Shown: positions 38,191 through 49,925, counted from the first letter of the stretch. The stretch: 64,000 nt of DNA from Diplonema papillatum (GCA_030068145.1 JAPJBO010000016.1:372001-436000), one strand, 5' to 3'. Program-made: numbers and translations. Notes: generated by a model not told the origin, from the letters alone.

Positions 38191-40210
38191 TTGGAATCGC
38201 ACCTGTATACCCCTGGTATACATACGTAGTACGTGGTGGTATGTACTCCCCAGAGGTGTATCAGCGAGGTGCTGTGGATGCATCCACGAGCTTGTAACCG
38301 GCACCGTAGCACCCTCCATGTTTGCACCTTCCTCGGATGCTACGGCCGGAAAGGGGCTTCAATGTAGTTGGGAAAACACGTTCCCCTTCCCCGCGTTCTG
38401 CGTGTGGGGTTGCCACCGGGCAACTGCCGCAGCAGCCGCAGATGCGTCCTTCGCCCTTGGCTCACTTTCGTGAATAACACCCCCGCGAAATGTACCGCAC
38501 AGTGTAACTCCCCCACCCGGTGCTGGAGTACGTCCTTCTCGTGAAACAGCCTTTCCAGCGGAGCCCTTACTCCAGTACTGCTGCCGGTGCTGTGTTGCCG
38601 TTTGTCACAGAGCTGAGCCATTGGCAAGAAACGAGAGCGAGTTCCCTCCGCCGAGCCTCGGACATTACAAAGAAGGGAGCCCTAGAGAGGTTTGAGAAGG
38701 AAAAGCACAAAGGAAGGGAAAAAAAAGAAAAACAAGCAAAAGAGAAACATGAAGTTAGCACGTTGCAACGAGAGCAGCGATCAGGAGAAAGAGAGAGATG
38801 TCGCCTGCTTTGTTCTCGCGGGAGGCGGGTTCCGCGCTTGCAGCATGCCATTTCAACTTCCTCACCGTGTCTTCGGTTAACGAGGAAAGCGAGCTAGCAA
38901 TCGCCCGGGAAGCGCAGAAGCGCCGTCGGTCATTCGTTGCATCTTCGATGCGCATGGTCGGCCTCCTTCCACACAACATTTCAAGGTGGCCGGACAAGGC
39001 AGACACCATATTGTTGCCAACAGCACTACAACGGGCAGGCAAACTAAGTGCACAAGCTTCTGAAAAGCTTCGGGTTGACGACAAGACTGGAATGCTGACA
39101 GAAAATGGCGAGTACTCGACGACGCGCTGCCGTGGTAAATGATGCTGGCATAGACATGTGATGGCGGTAGATGGTGCACTTGACCGAACACCCCATAGGT
39201 GGTCAGGACGCGGAGAGGAGAGAAAAGACCAAGGGAAGAATAGGGAAGGAAGAAAGATACCGAACAACAGGGTTGAATAGAATAGTTGCCTTCCCGGACA
39301 GACAACGAAAGCACAAAGAAAAGAAACGCATCATTTTCTTTGCCGTGCAGCTCTTTTTCCATCGGTTTTCTTTGTTCTGCAAACCAAAAAGAAGAAGCAA
39401 AGCTGCCGTTGCCACTCTTTTGCTCGCTCTTCGCAATAACCGCGCTACCGTCGTCAGAAAAAACCCTCGATTGCTTCGTATGCTTAAAAAAAAAGAAGTA
39501 AGAAAACGAAGAAAAACGAAGAGAAAAAAAAAAGCAGAAATGACGAACTCGCTTGTGCGACCTCTCATTTTGTAATGCATAATCGCCCCCTCCCCCTTTA
39601 GGGGTTCTTGTTGGCCTCTTCAAATATATCTTTTGTACACAAACGCAGTGGGGTGAGCGTCATTCGGTAAGTCCTGCTTGCGCGAGAAAGCTTTGCAGTG
39701 GTCTAGCGTATCCTGAGTCAGACGGACACGCACTGTCAATCACGGCTTGGCCACGCGCCCTCACAGAACACTACAATTCGTGGCACTGGTTCATTGCTGG
39801 ACAGCACAACCGCGGTTTTTTTTTTTTTCTCTGCCGGAAACAGTACGCGCAGGGTTTCTGCAACGGACTTTCATTCCGAGAATGAATGCGATCTGCTATC
39901 GTTTTTCTTGTCCTCCCAGCACCCGCCCGAAAGGGAGCCGTCGCTCATCTTCCTCAAATTCCCCCGTTTCTCTACGCAGCATAGCCGGGCCCCTGCAGGG
40001 TGTCAGTAGTGAAGCTGCAGCGCCCCTATGGTTGAACTGGAAGGTAAAGAATGGGTACAGGGTGGGATGGGTGGGTGAGCAGTGGAAAGAAGGATGGGGG
40101 GGGGGGGGGGGTTGAGGTTGGAACCCACGGTGCGCCCAAGTCAGACGGGCGAATTGGGCAAGGGGTTCGTCATGGCAGTGATCGACGAGCACGTCTTTTT
40201 TCGTGGTTGA
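38191..40210. other. Gene-less stretch
   Basis: No supported gene. Contains a short palindrome at about 38210-38255 (GTATACCCCTGGTATACATACGTAG), purine-rich AAGAAAA tracts around 38690-38760 and 39480-39535, and a G-run near 40098-40111. Confidence 0.45.
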
Positions 40211-40213
40211 CAA

Positions 40214-40290
40214 ATTAGCGGGGGGGGAATCTTAGTTTATTGTTCAGGCATAATCTTGCCTCTCGTGTATGTTTGATGCTAGGCATCGAG
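40214..40290 (+). repeat. Dispersed repeat family E, copy 5
   Basis: GGGGGGGAATCTTAGTTTAT ... CTTGCCTCTCGTGTATGTTTGATGCTAG. No exon was recognised next to it. Confidence 0.7.
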
Positions 40291-40484
40291 TCATCTTCGG
40301 AAGGAGGAAGCCGGAGGAGGCCGCTGCAGAGCAAATCGCACAGGCGGCCACCCGCCGTTTCCGTTGTGGTAGCCTCTTGTGGGCTACGGAGGGCACCGAT
40401 GCGTCGGCCCGCATTAGCGGGCTACTTTGCTTCAATGGTTTGGGATTAGCTCTGCTTGCTCGGCAAACAGTGTCTGCTTCGTGT

Positions 40485-40780
40485 GGTGGGGGGTGGGGTG
40501 TGCAAGAACGTGCTTGGAATGGTAAGTGCTCAACGCCATGTCCCCATCTGTTCCGCGTTTCGGTTCGGTCTACCAACCAGGGACACAGTACTCTTCAGCT
40601 CAGCGGAGTCTATATACAGGCAGGACGGCGATGTGCGTCTGGTTGTTGGTCGCAACTGTCTCTCGTTTGCAGGGGAAAAGCTTAGTCACAAATCGGACAC
40701 CTCGTGCTGCACCTTCGTACAGCCTTGTCCTGCGTGGATGCGTCGCTGCTGGCTTGGAGGACTCTGATGACAGCTGATCA
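40485..40780 (+). repeat. Dispersed repeat family C, copy 3
   Basis: GTGCAAGAACGTGCTTGGAATGG, GTGCTCAACGCC, TTTCGGTTCGGTCTACCAAC, GGCAGGACGGCGATGTGCGT; a diverged full-length member. Confidence 0.65.
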
Positions 40781-40939
40781 ATTGGGTAAGGTAACTGTAT
40801 TCGCTGCAAGGGGGGCGGGACTGGCGCTGACGCACCAATCACCACTAGGTCCGGCGGACCATGTATCGTACTGTTCGGCGGCAGTGCAGCAAGCCGTACA
40901 GTCAGGCTTGTTTGTCGGACGTGACACGATGCCACGCTT

Positions 40940-43725
40940 CTAGTAAACACGCTTCATCGGCTTGAACGGCTCCACCTGAGTTGTTTTTTTGCTTTCCGAA
41001 AGTTCGTAAGGTTTGCTGAGCTCTCACTCGTCACAAAGAAGTTGCCTTGAGCATTGGTTGGTCGACAGACGCGCAGAAGAGAAATGTGCGTGTTGATTAC
41101 ACCTGGCTGTTTTGAAAACTTGCTTGCGATATGGAGGGCAGGGTCCCAGTCAAAACGGACGTTTTGGAAACCTACCGGCCTGGCCCCCTTCTGGGGGGGT
41201 GGTGATAGACGCTGCATGGTGAACATGAGACCATTCATACCTCGTTGGTGAGAGTGTAGTTGTGTACGGGACGGTAGTCAAGCTTGACGGTGCCCTTCTT
41301 GATGTCGTCCACGGTGGCGAGCGTGTGCTTCATCCAGTTGGCGTCATCTCTCTCCTCGAAGTCATCTCTTGCATGGGCGCCACGAGACTCGGTTCTTGGC
41401 CGTGCAGATTCAATGGTCAGCGCTGCGCAGGTCAAAAGGTTCTGCAACTCAAGCGTTTCGACGAGGTTCGAGTTCCACACGGGCGACTTGTCGTGCACGA
41501 GGACGTCATCGAACTGCTGGTACATGCTGTTCACCATCTGCGCACCCTCGTCGAGGAGTTGTTGGGTACGGAAGACGCCGGCGTGGCGGGCCATCGTGCC
41601 CTTCAGCGATTCCCTCAAACGTGCAGTGGGGAGGTCGCCCTTGTTGTTCAAAATCGCGTCCACTCGGGCCACGCTCGCCTCGCCAGCATCCGCCGGCAAG
41701 TCGTCCTGCGCGCGACCGTTTTTGGTGAGGTCGAACGCAACGGTGTTGGCGCAGCTCTTGCCGAAGATGACGATGTCAAGAAGCGAGTTTGCACCGAGTC
41801 GGTTCGCCCCGTGCACGCTCGCGCACGCAGTCTCGCCGGCGGCGAGGAGACCTGGCACAACCGCTTCGTAGTCACCGTTGCGCGGCTTCACGACCTCGCC
41901 CGTCCACAGTGTCGGGATACCACCCATGGTGTAATGCACGGTTGGGACCACGGGAATGGGTTCCTTCGTCACGTCGACTCCCGCGAAGGTCATTGCGTTC
42001 TCACTGATGCCGGGCAGTTTTTCGAGGAGGACGGACGGCTCCAAATGGTGCAGCTGCAGGTGGACGTGGTCCTTCTTGGGCCCGCAGCCGCGGCCTTCGA
42101 GGATCTCGATCGTCATCGCCCTGCTGACGACGTCGCGCGAGGCCAGGTCCTTCGCGGACGGCGCGTACCTCTCCATGAAGCGCTCGCCTTCCCCGTTGAT
42201 GAGGATGCCCCCTTCGCCTCTGCAGCCCTCGGTCATCAACACGCCGGGGCCGTAGATCCCAGTCGGGTGGAACTGGACGAACTCCAAATCCTCGATGGGC
42301 AACCCGGCGCGGGCCGCCATCGCGATACCGTCGCCGGTGCAGGATTTCGCGCTGGTGCACGAGAAGAAGGCGCGGCCGTAGCCCCCGGCGGCCAGGACAG
42401 TGTGCTTCGCCTTGAACCTGTGCATGGTGCCGTCTTCGATGGACATGGCCATGACGCCCCTGCAAACTCCCTCGTCGTCCATGATCAAATCGAGCGCGAA
42501 GTACTCGTTGAAGAAGTTGACCCCATATTGGAAGGACTGTCCGTACAGCGTGTGCAGCATCGCGTGTCCCGTCCGGTCAGAAGCTGCGCAGCACCTGCTC
42601 GCCTGCTCTTTGCCGAAGTTCAGCGACTGTCCGCCGAACGGCCGCTGGTAGATGAGGCCTTCCTTCGTTCTCGAAAACGGGACTCCCATCTGTTCCAGCT
42701 CCGCCACAATCGCGGGGGCCTCTTGGCACATGTACTGGATAGCGTCTTGGTCGCCCAGCCAGTCAGCGCCCTTCACCGTGTCGTACATGTGCCACCGCCA
42801 GTCATCCTGCGCTACGTTGGATAGCGCCGCGTTGATGCCTCCTTGGGCTGCGATGGTGTGCGAACGCGTGGGGAACAGCTTAGTTATGCACGCGCAGTTG
42901 AACCCGGCAGCGCTGATGCCCTGTGTTGTGGGTGCAACTTTGAGAAGGGTGCTTGAAAAAAAGGCAGGCGCTTCGTTTTGTTTGTGCGTGCCGGGTGATC
43001 GTTTTCCCTCTTGTATTTACCCTGTGTGTATTCAGGTAAGGAATTCTGACCAACCCCCAAAACACGCTGCCTGCGTCTTTTTAGCCTGCACAATACATTG
43101 AAGGGCAACCCGCAAGGTTGTAAGTACTCAAAAACGCGGGTGACCGTGGTGCACCGTGATAAACAGCGGCAGGCAATTAGATGCAGTTCCGGGGGACAGG
43201 ACAGGGGTACGCAAGCCGCAGGAAAAGAAATGTGAAAACGGGTTTTTGCCTAGAGGCTTTTCGTGTTATTCTGCAGATGCTTTGGGCTATCTTTGTGTCT
43301 ATGCTTTCAGTTGTCTTCTTAACCATGGTTAAGTGCGCAAATGGTGTCAGCCGAAGCTGGTAAAGCTTCGGCGCCGCCCACGTTATGTTTGTTTAGCATT
43401 GAGTTCTTTTAAGTACACGAACCACATGGATTAGCATGCACTGTTATGTTTGCACGTTATGTTTGTTTAGCAGCGGCTGCCAAACATCCCGTGACACCGC
43501 GCGAGGTGGTAGAACGCTCGTTTGTTTTCTTTTCGATTGCTTTTGATGGGGCATGCAGGCCTGAAATGCAAGAATGGAAAGAAGGAGCAGCAGAATCCAT
43601 ACCATGGCGGCTCGGAGCCCGGCTCCACCTGCACCGACGACGATAGCATCGAACGTGTGGTCAATGATAGGATACGCCTGCGACACCTTGTGCGCAGTGA
43701 GCTGCGATACGGTTCTGCGCAACAT
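40940..43725 (-). CDS. SDHA: Succinate dehydrogenase flavoprotein subunit, mitochondrial (3 exons)
   Basis: Exon 1 43725-43603 (ATG; 41 codons; donor GTATGG), exon 2 42920-41241 (acceptor CAACACAG; donor GTATGA), exon 3 40975-40940 (acceptor CAACTCAG), all phase 0, total 612 residues, normal for this subunit. It oxidises succinate to fumarate in complex II and the TCA cycle, passing electrons via covalently bound FAD to the iron-sulfur subunit. The N terminus ([13 protein letters not shown]) is a basic, Ser/Thr-rich mitochondrial presequence. The FAD dinucleotide motif [12 protein letters not shown] starts at residue 30. H62 in [15 protein letters not shown] is the FAD-linked histidine. [11 protein letters not shown], the RGEGG loop, [25 protein letters not shown] and the C-terminal [13 protein letters not shown] are the expected substrate and FAD-site blocks. 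The last exon is only 36 nt and encodes [11 protein letters not shown] plus stop, the conserved tail. Intron 1 (682 bp) is a mosaic of dispersed repeats. Confidence 0.95.
42960..43135 (+). repeat. Dispersed repeat family B, copy 2 (SDHA intron 1)
   Basis: CAGGCGCTTCGTTTTGTTTG ... CTTGTATTTACCCTGTGTGT ... CACAATACATTGAAGGGC, close to 50155-50330. Confidence 0.8.
43138..43205 (+). repeat. Dispersed repeat family H, copy 2 (SDHA intron 1)
   Basis: GTGATAAACAGCGGCAGGCA then GATGCAG matches 10457-10483. Confidence 0.6.
43210..43338 (+). repeat. Dispersed repeat family I, copy 1 (SDHA intron 1)
   Basis: GGGTTTTTGCCTAGAGGCTT TTCGTGTTATT ... TTCTTAACCATGGTTA, nearly identical to 56293-56400. Confidence 0.8.
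43372..43502 (+). repeat. Dispersed repeat family G, copy 1 (SDHA intron 1)
   Basis: GCCGCCCACGTTATG ... TCTTTTAAGTACACGAACCA ... CCCGTGACACC, matching 46495-46608. Confidence 0.75.
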
Positions 43726-43959
43726 CTTTGTCCTTTTTCGCCCCGATGTGTCACCTTGTTTGTTCTTCAGCACTTCGAGGCCTGAAAAAACATCTTTGGA
43801 ATCTCCGGTCGACAGTAATGATGATGCATCACGGTGAGAGCTCGGTTCGTGGAGGGACGCGAAGCAAATACACAGTCCTCCGCTGTCCCAACACACAAGG
43901 TACCAGGGACCCGCCTTGCTTATTTTGACGGGGGCTGGAGGAGGAAGAAATGCGTAGTT

Positions 43960-44090
43960 TTTTTATTCTTAAACTGAAACAATACAACCACAGAGTGGGT
44001 CTTTTGTCGACCGGCACTGTCTGGATTTTGTGTGACTACCAGCACATTTCCTCCTCGAGTATTCCTAATGCAGATGCCTCTTCAAAGACT
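43960..44090 (+). repeat. Dispersed repeat family A, diverged copy upstream of SDHA
   Basis: GAAACAATACAACCACAGAGTG then GGTCTTTT ... CTACCAGCACATTTCCTCC ... GAGTATTCC. Confidence 0.6.
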
Positions 44091-44599
44091 GGCATAGACT
44101 AGCACGGCGCCTTCTTCTGTATGTGCGCACGAGCGGTGCTCTGGTAAGGTTCATGTTGGACGCTGCCAACTAACAGGGCACGCAGCCCTCCGTTCGGACC
44201 GTACTATCTTGACTGAGTTGCAGGGTTTGTGGGTGTAGCTTCGTCCAGTCTGATACGGTTCCTTTTGCAAAAGAGTCGCAATAAAGACGAGAACGGAACT
44301 CTGCAGAAAGACGACAAGGTATCGCCGTGCAGGAGCTTCGGAAGAAATAAAGCTGCTGGGAAAAAAGAAACAGAAGGAAGAAAATAAAAACAAGACGTAG
44401 ACCTAAAGAATGCGGTGCGTTTTTCAAACGCGTGGTTTCTTGGCTTCTGGTTCTTTCTTTTTCTGGTTTGAAGTCTAATGCCCATCAACTGTTCAAAAAA
44501 ACTTGCCCGAGCCACATCGGTCGTTAACCACGGACTCGAGAACTCCATCCACGGTTGGCTTTCTTCTGCAGCGTGCTGGCTGCTGAGGGTACTCAAGGC

Positions 44600-44815
44600 G
44601 CCGCCCGGTGCGCTTTTTGGCGGATGCCAGAGAGAGGGGGAGTGAAACAATACAATTACAAGTGGCCCTCGAAGCGGGGGGTTCTTATTTCGGTGCTGAA
44701 CGCCTGATGGCGGTCGCGTATGGGCTTGCGGCAAACGTTTCCTCCGTTGTACTTTCGCAACTGGTGGCCCTGCTCGAGTGTTTCCCACATTGCGGGTGCG
44801 TACTGAAGAAGAATC
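44600..44815 (+). repeat. Dispersed repeat family A, diverged copy
   Basis: GGGGGAGTGAAACAATACAA ... TGCTGAACGCC ... CGCAACTGGTGGCCCTGCTC, then TGCGGGTGCGTACTGAAGAA. Confidence 0.6.
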
Positions 44816-46490
44816 CTGGGTCAGTGCCCCCAGGTGACCTTCGATGGTAACCTGGGGCGTGTGCGGCTACCTGGCTCGAAAGCGCTGCTTCGCTGCGGCT
44901 TAGAGTGAAGAAGGTTCACTTGAAACTCTGGGTATTGAGTGCCTTCAGGTGACCTGTTCGGCAACTAGATAACCTTTCATTCGCAACGTCACGTTTACAG
45001 ATGGAAAGAGCAGCAGGATCGGTGCGCACATTTGAGGCTTCGACCACTACCCACATACTATACTTACGGTCGAGCGGGAGGACGGCAGTTTTCTTGGCAC
45101 AGGTATAGACCGACTGTTCTCCGCAGCGGACTTCTTTAAGGGTCTCTTTTTAGAGTTCGCTTGAGAATCCGGGATTCAAGAGCCTTTTTAGAGGTTTTTC
45201 GAGGACTTTCAGAGTGAAAGTTCGCTAGTACTCCGATGGGGGTTGTAAAGTCTCCTTTTCGCAAGCAACGTTGGAGTGCTTTTGTTTCACCACACCCAGA
45301 TCGAGTATAAGGACACGGACAGCCGGTAGAAAGAGGTGTGTCCGGTCGTTTCTCGCGCTGAACACTGTTCAGCAGAAGCGGGAAGGGAGGCAAAATATAG
45401 CCATCTTGTGACGATTCTAACACAAAACTCCACACACACGCACACACAAACACACACCCCGTCTAGAAGAGTGCATTTACACTAACAGGGAAGGAGCGGA
45501 GGAGATGAAACTGGTTTTCTTCTTTCGTTAACCGCTTGTTGGCTCCGCGGCGGGGTCGAATGACCACTCTCAGAGAGCCGCTGGAGCGAGGACTCGCCTT
45601 CGATAAGGTGAAGAGATTCCGTCTTTCGACGGAACCTCGATACAGTGCAGCGGGTCTTCACTTCAGCAGGACTCCCGTACGAAGCCGCAGGAGCACCGGC
45701 GGTTCTACTGCGACTACCGACGGAAACCGTTTGCAACCTGCGGATGCAATGCATGAAATCGCTTCCTCTGATGTGCAGAACTCTCAGAAGCAGCTACAAG
45801 GCTCAGCCCCTCGGTACATCCGGATCGAAATGGATGCGAGCATGCTGATTTTCCCATTGTCCGCGGAACTGAAAGCAATGTGCGCAGGGAAGTTGCTTCC
45901 AATAATCCGCGATAGTCCGACATAAAGTACGGCTGTGATAGAACGTTGATTTCGGCGGCTAGATTAATTGAGGAGGACTACGGCGCGGGGTTCGCAAAAC
46001 TCCAAGGAAAAAGAAGAACGTATGGGGGGGAAATTGGTGCACGTACAAGACAAGGAGCAGGGGTCTTTCGAAAAAGGTAGCTTCTTCGAAATCCCCTTGC
46101 ACTTTTTTTTTCCGGTTCGATTTTTTCTTTCTGCGCGCTTCAGACTGTGCATCCGATCCCGTGTGGTCTGGGAATTCTAAAGATTCCGCTCCCTAGTTTT
46201 ACCATGGTAGCTCACCACCACCTTGGCAGGTCAGACGAAGCCAGATCTTGACTTCTGGCTGTAAGATGGTTTTCGTCGCGTTTGGTCTGAAGTTTGTCTG
46301 AGTTTAGTCTGACTTCAGGCTGTCTCACCCAGAGGGCCTTTCGACACCAGCCGCTGGCAGCCTCATGCGCTCATTGTATTCGGGTTGCCGCGGGAAGAAA
46401 AAAGAGAACTTTCAGTTCATAGGTTTCGGTTTCCGTAAAAGTCCGTCCAAGTTGAAGTATGGCTAAAGATAAAGTGGTGTCACCTGAGGG
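44816..46490. other. Gene-less stretch
   Basis: No supported gene. A plus-strand frame at 45560-45925 and a short one at 45968-46180 have no recognisable domain or splice context. Small TCTGACTTC/TGGCTG repeats lie around 46230-46330. Confidence 0.4.
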
Positions 46491-46494
46491 GGTA

Positions 46495-46610
46495 ATCTCA
46501 GGGCCGCCCACGTGATAAGCCGTTAAGCATTGATCTCTTTTAAGTACATGAACCACACGGATTAACATGCACTGCAGCAGCGACTGCCGGCTTATCCCGT
46601 GACACCTTTT
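46495..46610 (+). repeat. Dispersed repeat family G, copy 2
   Basis: GCCGCCCACGTGATAAGCCG ... TCTTTTAAGTACATGAACCA ... CCCGTGACACC; compare 43372-43502. Confidence 0.75.
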
Positions 46611-47524
46611 ATATGTACGTTAGTTGGCACTCTTGCAGGTTCGTTCCCTCGTAGGTCGCCAAAAAGCGCCCGCTCCCGCTCTGCTTGAAGCGGCGGGCAG
46701 CAGTACGCCGCTTGGGTTTTGCTCTAGCGTTTCGATGCATGAGAGAGCGACGGCAACACTATGATGCGCAAGATGCACTCGTCATTCGGCGGCTCCGTAC
46801 GTCGTAGATGAGCAACTCGAACTTTCCGATGTGCCAACTACCAACGAACGCCGGTGTACCGCAGAAGCACTGGTGCACTTTCATTATTCGTCAGCGCATT
46901 TCCCGCGGTACCGCCCGCCTGCTGGAAAGAAAAGACGAGTTTCCTGCGTTGAGACCCCCGGAACTAAGTGCCTCCGGGGGAACGTAAGTCCGGTTGACTT
47001 CGACCGACAGTGAGAGGGGAGGGAGCGTACAATTGGAGTGATTGAAAATGGTTCGGGCTCGGGGGATGGGCGGAGGAGGGTTTAGAGAAGTACAATGCAA
47101 GTACGTGGAGACACGTACAGTAGGTAGAATCGGCTAGCACTCTGAGCTAGCGGGGCTGGCTTCTTCGTTGTGCAAAGCGCTACCGAGTAGTTGTGCACCT
47201 CGCAAACAAGAGACGCCGATGTTTATCGCCAGCCTACATCCATCGGAACCTCACCTGCTGTCCCGAGCATAGAGCAGACGAAAACGACACGAACCCTGGA
47301 CAACTGGCCTGCCGGTCGGTACAGTCGAGGAACAACAGAGCCGAGATGGACGCGGAATGTCGTCCGAGTCACCAAGCAGTGAAGAGAAAGACACAGAACC
47401 GATCCGCGCCCGTGTTGGTTTACTTTGCAGGCGGAGAAGGAAATGACCAGCCGAGCGATGTGTTGGCGAGAGGCGCGCTGATAACGCACTGCTCTCGAAA
47501 CAGCCACACTGGCGCGTGTGTGGT
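46611..47524. other. Gene-less stretch
   Basis: No supported gene or repeat family. Confidence 0.4.
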
Positions 47525-48031
47525 TCAGTAGCACGCCAGGAACCTTTTCGCGCCCTTCTTGATCTCCTTCGTGCCATGGCGCTGGGAAAGTGCTGCAAGC
47601 AACAGCTCTACATGCCTCGCAGGTTCCAGCTGAGCGTTGTGCTCGCAGGATCGCTCGATTGACCGTGCAGACGAAGATGTGACGCTGGTAAGGCCAGCGG
47701 TAGAAGACATCTCGGGTCCAATCTGGTTGGCACAGTGATGGCAAAATGCCGTGGAAGTGGCCACAGAGCTCACTTCGAAGTCTCTGGCCTCCCGCTTCAC
47801 GTTCAGCAGCGGAATCGGCGTTTCTTCGACTTCGTCGTCGTCCTTCACCGCAACGAGCGGTTCTTCGACACTCGAACTTCGGCTGCGCTTGATGGTCCAC
47901 CTCTCTTCCTTTTCGGTCTTGACAGGCAGAAACGATGCGCCCGATGCACCACCGAAAGTCAGCTTCGTGTGGGCAGCTGCTTCCGGAGACACTCCTCGTT
48001 TTCTGCTTTGTGTGTTACGGGTTGCGGCCAT
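47525..48031 (-). CDS. Small nuclear-type protein of unknown function with two SUMO-consensus sites
   Basis: A frame of 168 residues from ATG 48031 (MAATRNTQSRKRG) to TGA 47525-47527. It starts basic (SRKRG), has a KRSRSSS nuclear-localisation-like patch, an acidic patch (VKDDDEVEE), and two psi-K-x-E sumoylation consensus motifs (PVKTEKEE and NVKREARD). A CHHC motif (FCHHCANQ) sits near residue 105, too short alone for a zinc finger. The C terminus is amphipathic (HVELLLAALSQRH, then a Lys-rich end). No family recognised. The frame is open upstream to an acceptor-like GATGTGCAG near 48072, and the neighbouring gene ends 100 bp away, so the two could be exons of one gene. Transcription-related function is a guess from composition. 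Confidence 0.5.
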   Translation of the reverse strand: MAATRNTQSRKRGVSPEAAAHTKLTFGGASGASFLPVKTEKEERWTIKRSRSSSVEEPLVAVKDDDEVEETPIPLLNVKREARDFEVSSVATSTAFCHHCANQIGPEMSSTAGLTSVTSSSARSIERSCEHNAQLEPARHVELLLAALSQRHGTKEIKKGAKRFLACY

Positions 48032-48132
48032 GTTCGAGCATTCACGTTTTGCGAACTGTATTTGCGTTGACTGCACATCGTTCGAGGGGTCCCGCGCCTA
48101 GCATGAAGGCGGGGGAACGAAATGTGATGAAG

Positions 48133-48849
48133 TCAACACAGAATGTCAGCAAACTGTCTCGCATGCGCGTTGGATGCTGGCAGCAAGTCTTCCTCGGAGA
48201 AGGAGATGGCAAATGGAAAAAGGGCGACGGGGGGGAGCACACACCGTTTCCCGCTCGTGCGGCGGGAATCCTCCGTCTCGTGCGTCTCGACCCCGGGTGC
48301 GGTGGCCCTCACGGGTGACGACTCGATGGCGGCCGACGTTCTGTCTTCGCTGTTCTCGCAGGTCTTGTCCATCGACGGGCCGACGGACGTGTTCGGGGTG
48401 CTGACGCCGCCGCCTTTTGGGGCCTTCTTCGCTTTTTTCGCGGCGGCCCTCTTCTCCGACGACATCATATACCATGCCCGCAGCGCGTTAACCAGCAGCA
48501 TCTTGTTTTTGTAATCGTCCGCGTCTTCGACGAACGGGTGAGCCAGGAGTTTGAGCTCGTCGAGTGTGAAGGACTCGAGGGCGACCTTCTTTTTTTGAGA
48601 CGCCGCGATGGACCATTCAAGCAGCCTGGATCTCCGACAGTCGTTTTTCGTCTGCAGCTTGTTGTATGCCATCGGCGGGCCCGGGAGGAGAGTCGCGTAC
48701 ATGGCGACTTCTTGCGCGCTGGCGGACACGATCCTCTCCACGAACGCCGAGAATGCCGCGCGCATCAACGTGTCGGCCGCGCCAGCCGGCTGCCAGAGGC
48801 GCTCCATGTAGTGCCCGACGCTGATCGGCTCGCCATTGTCCCAGCTCAT
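48133..48849 (-). CDS. Hypothetical protein, 238 residues, helical N-terminal domain
   Basis: ATG at 48849 (MSWDNGEPISVGHYMERLWQ). Residues 1-125 look folded and helical (LMRAAFSAFVERIVSASAQE, SFTLDELKLLAHPFVEDADD, KMLLVNALRAWYMMSSEKRA), with a Lys/Ala-rich end (KRAAAKKAKKAPK). Residues 130-200 are S/T/E-rich and disordered. The frame continues to a stop at 48133, but GTGTGT/GTGCTC donors near 48236-48242 suggest the exon may end earlier and splice toward 48072 or another exon. I do not recognise the N-terminal domain. The same GC-rich coding bias and strand as neighbours support a real gene. Confidence 0.6.
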   Translation of the reverse strand: MSWDNGEPISVGHYMERLWQPAGAADTLMRAAFSAFVERIVSASAQEVAMYATLLPGPPMAYNKLQTKNDCRRSRLLEWSIAASQKKKVALESFTLDELKLLAHPFVEDADDYKNKMLLVNALRAWYMMSSEKRAAAKKAKKAPKGGGVSTPNTSVGPSMDKTCENSEDRTSAAIESSPVRATAPGVETHETEDSRRTSGKRCVLPPVALFPFAISFSEEDLLPASNAHARQFADILC

Positions 48850-49730
48850 CGTACCGCCGGGTGCGGAACCCGTCTCCCGTCTACGATCTCAACACCCCCG
48901 CGCAACCTCCCTCTTGCGATGGGAGCTTTGGGAAGCTGTGTGTGTACGTGTGCATCAACCCCTTACGGACGCATTCAATCCTTCAGATCGTCCTGACTTA
49001 TTGAAATCCCCCCGTGTTGAGTCAAATCAAGCCACATACTCCACGCCTGGTGGTGCCAATGCGAGTCCGGCTTGCGGAAGATTGCCGCCTCGCTTTCGCG
49101 GGTCTTCCTTTTCTTGTCTACTGCACGGCAGCGGCCAGCGGTGTGTGAAACCTCAGCTTCTACGGCACGAAGGGTACGCCTCCTCCGGATACTCAGATAT
49201 GGCTTCGTCTCTGGTGCAGACTGTTTCCGGCTTGTTCAACATCCCGTCTGTCACAGCACTTCTTTGGCACGGCGTGCGTTTCTCTTTTCGGCGGTGCAAG
49301 CCCAACCCCACAATTCGCTTCGAGCGCGTTACTCTGTGCAGGTGAGCCGACAAGAAGGGAAAAAGGAACTAGCACCGAAACAAAATGCGCGCTTTAAGGC
49401 GCTAGCTGACCGTTTACTTCATTGTGAGGGCTTAACTTTTCGTTCGTTTTCCAGACCATTTGACGAGCGTGGTCGAGACAGAAAGGAGGCAATTAGGGGG
49501 CGACCAACCGGTTGACACGTAGGACAGAAACGAGGAGCTTTTTGCTTGGCAGATTCCAAGCCGGTAGGTTGGGAATGGAGACGGTCGGGCGGCAATTATA
49601 TGCGCTTTGAGTTCCTTGATCGCGATGCAAGGCAGCGCGCAAAGTTGGAGTCGAAGCTAGCACAGTACGTGCCGTCCGGTATGCCCGGCGCTTGATCATC
49701 TGTACGGGGATTTTGCCTGCAGCACGACAC
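48850..49730. other. Gene-less stretch
   Basis: No supported gene or repeat. Confidence 0.4.
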
Positions 49731-49925
49731 AGTACGATCGAAGAGGTAGTCACCTACTGACTAGTGCAGGCCATTGCTCCAGGTATTCTGCATTCCAACC
49801 TGAACTACCATAGGCCATCTTTGTCACAACACGGTACGATCGAAGAGGTAGTCACCTAATGACTAATGCAGGCCGTCGCTACAGATATTCTGCATTCTAA
49901 CCTGAACTATCATAGGCCATCTTAG
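49731..49925. repeat. Tandem duplication, about 102-bp unit
   Basis: GTACGATCGAAGAGGTAGTC starts at 49732 and again at 49834; both units run to CATAGGCCATCTT with about 10 percent divergence. Confidence 0.85.

Noticed and set aside
41262..42824. 520-codon plus-strand frame
   Set aside because: Antisense shadow of SDHA exon 2.
45536..45925. 129-codon plus-strand frame
   Set aside because: Starts at TTG, no domain or splice context, opposite strand to all genes.
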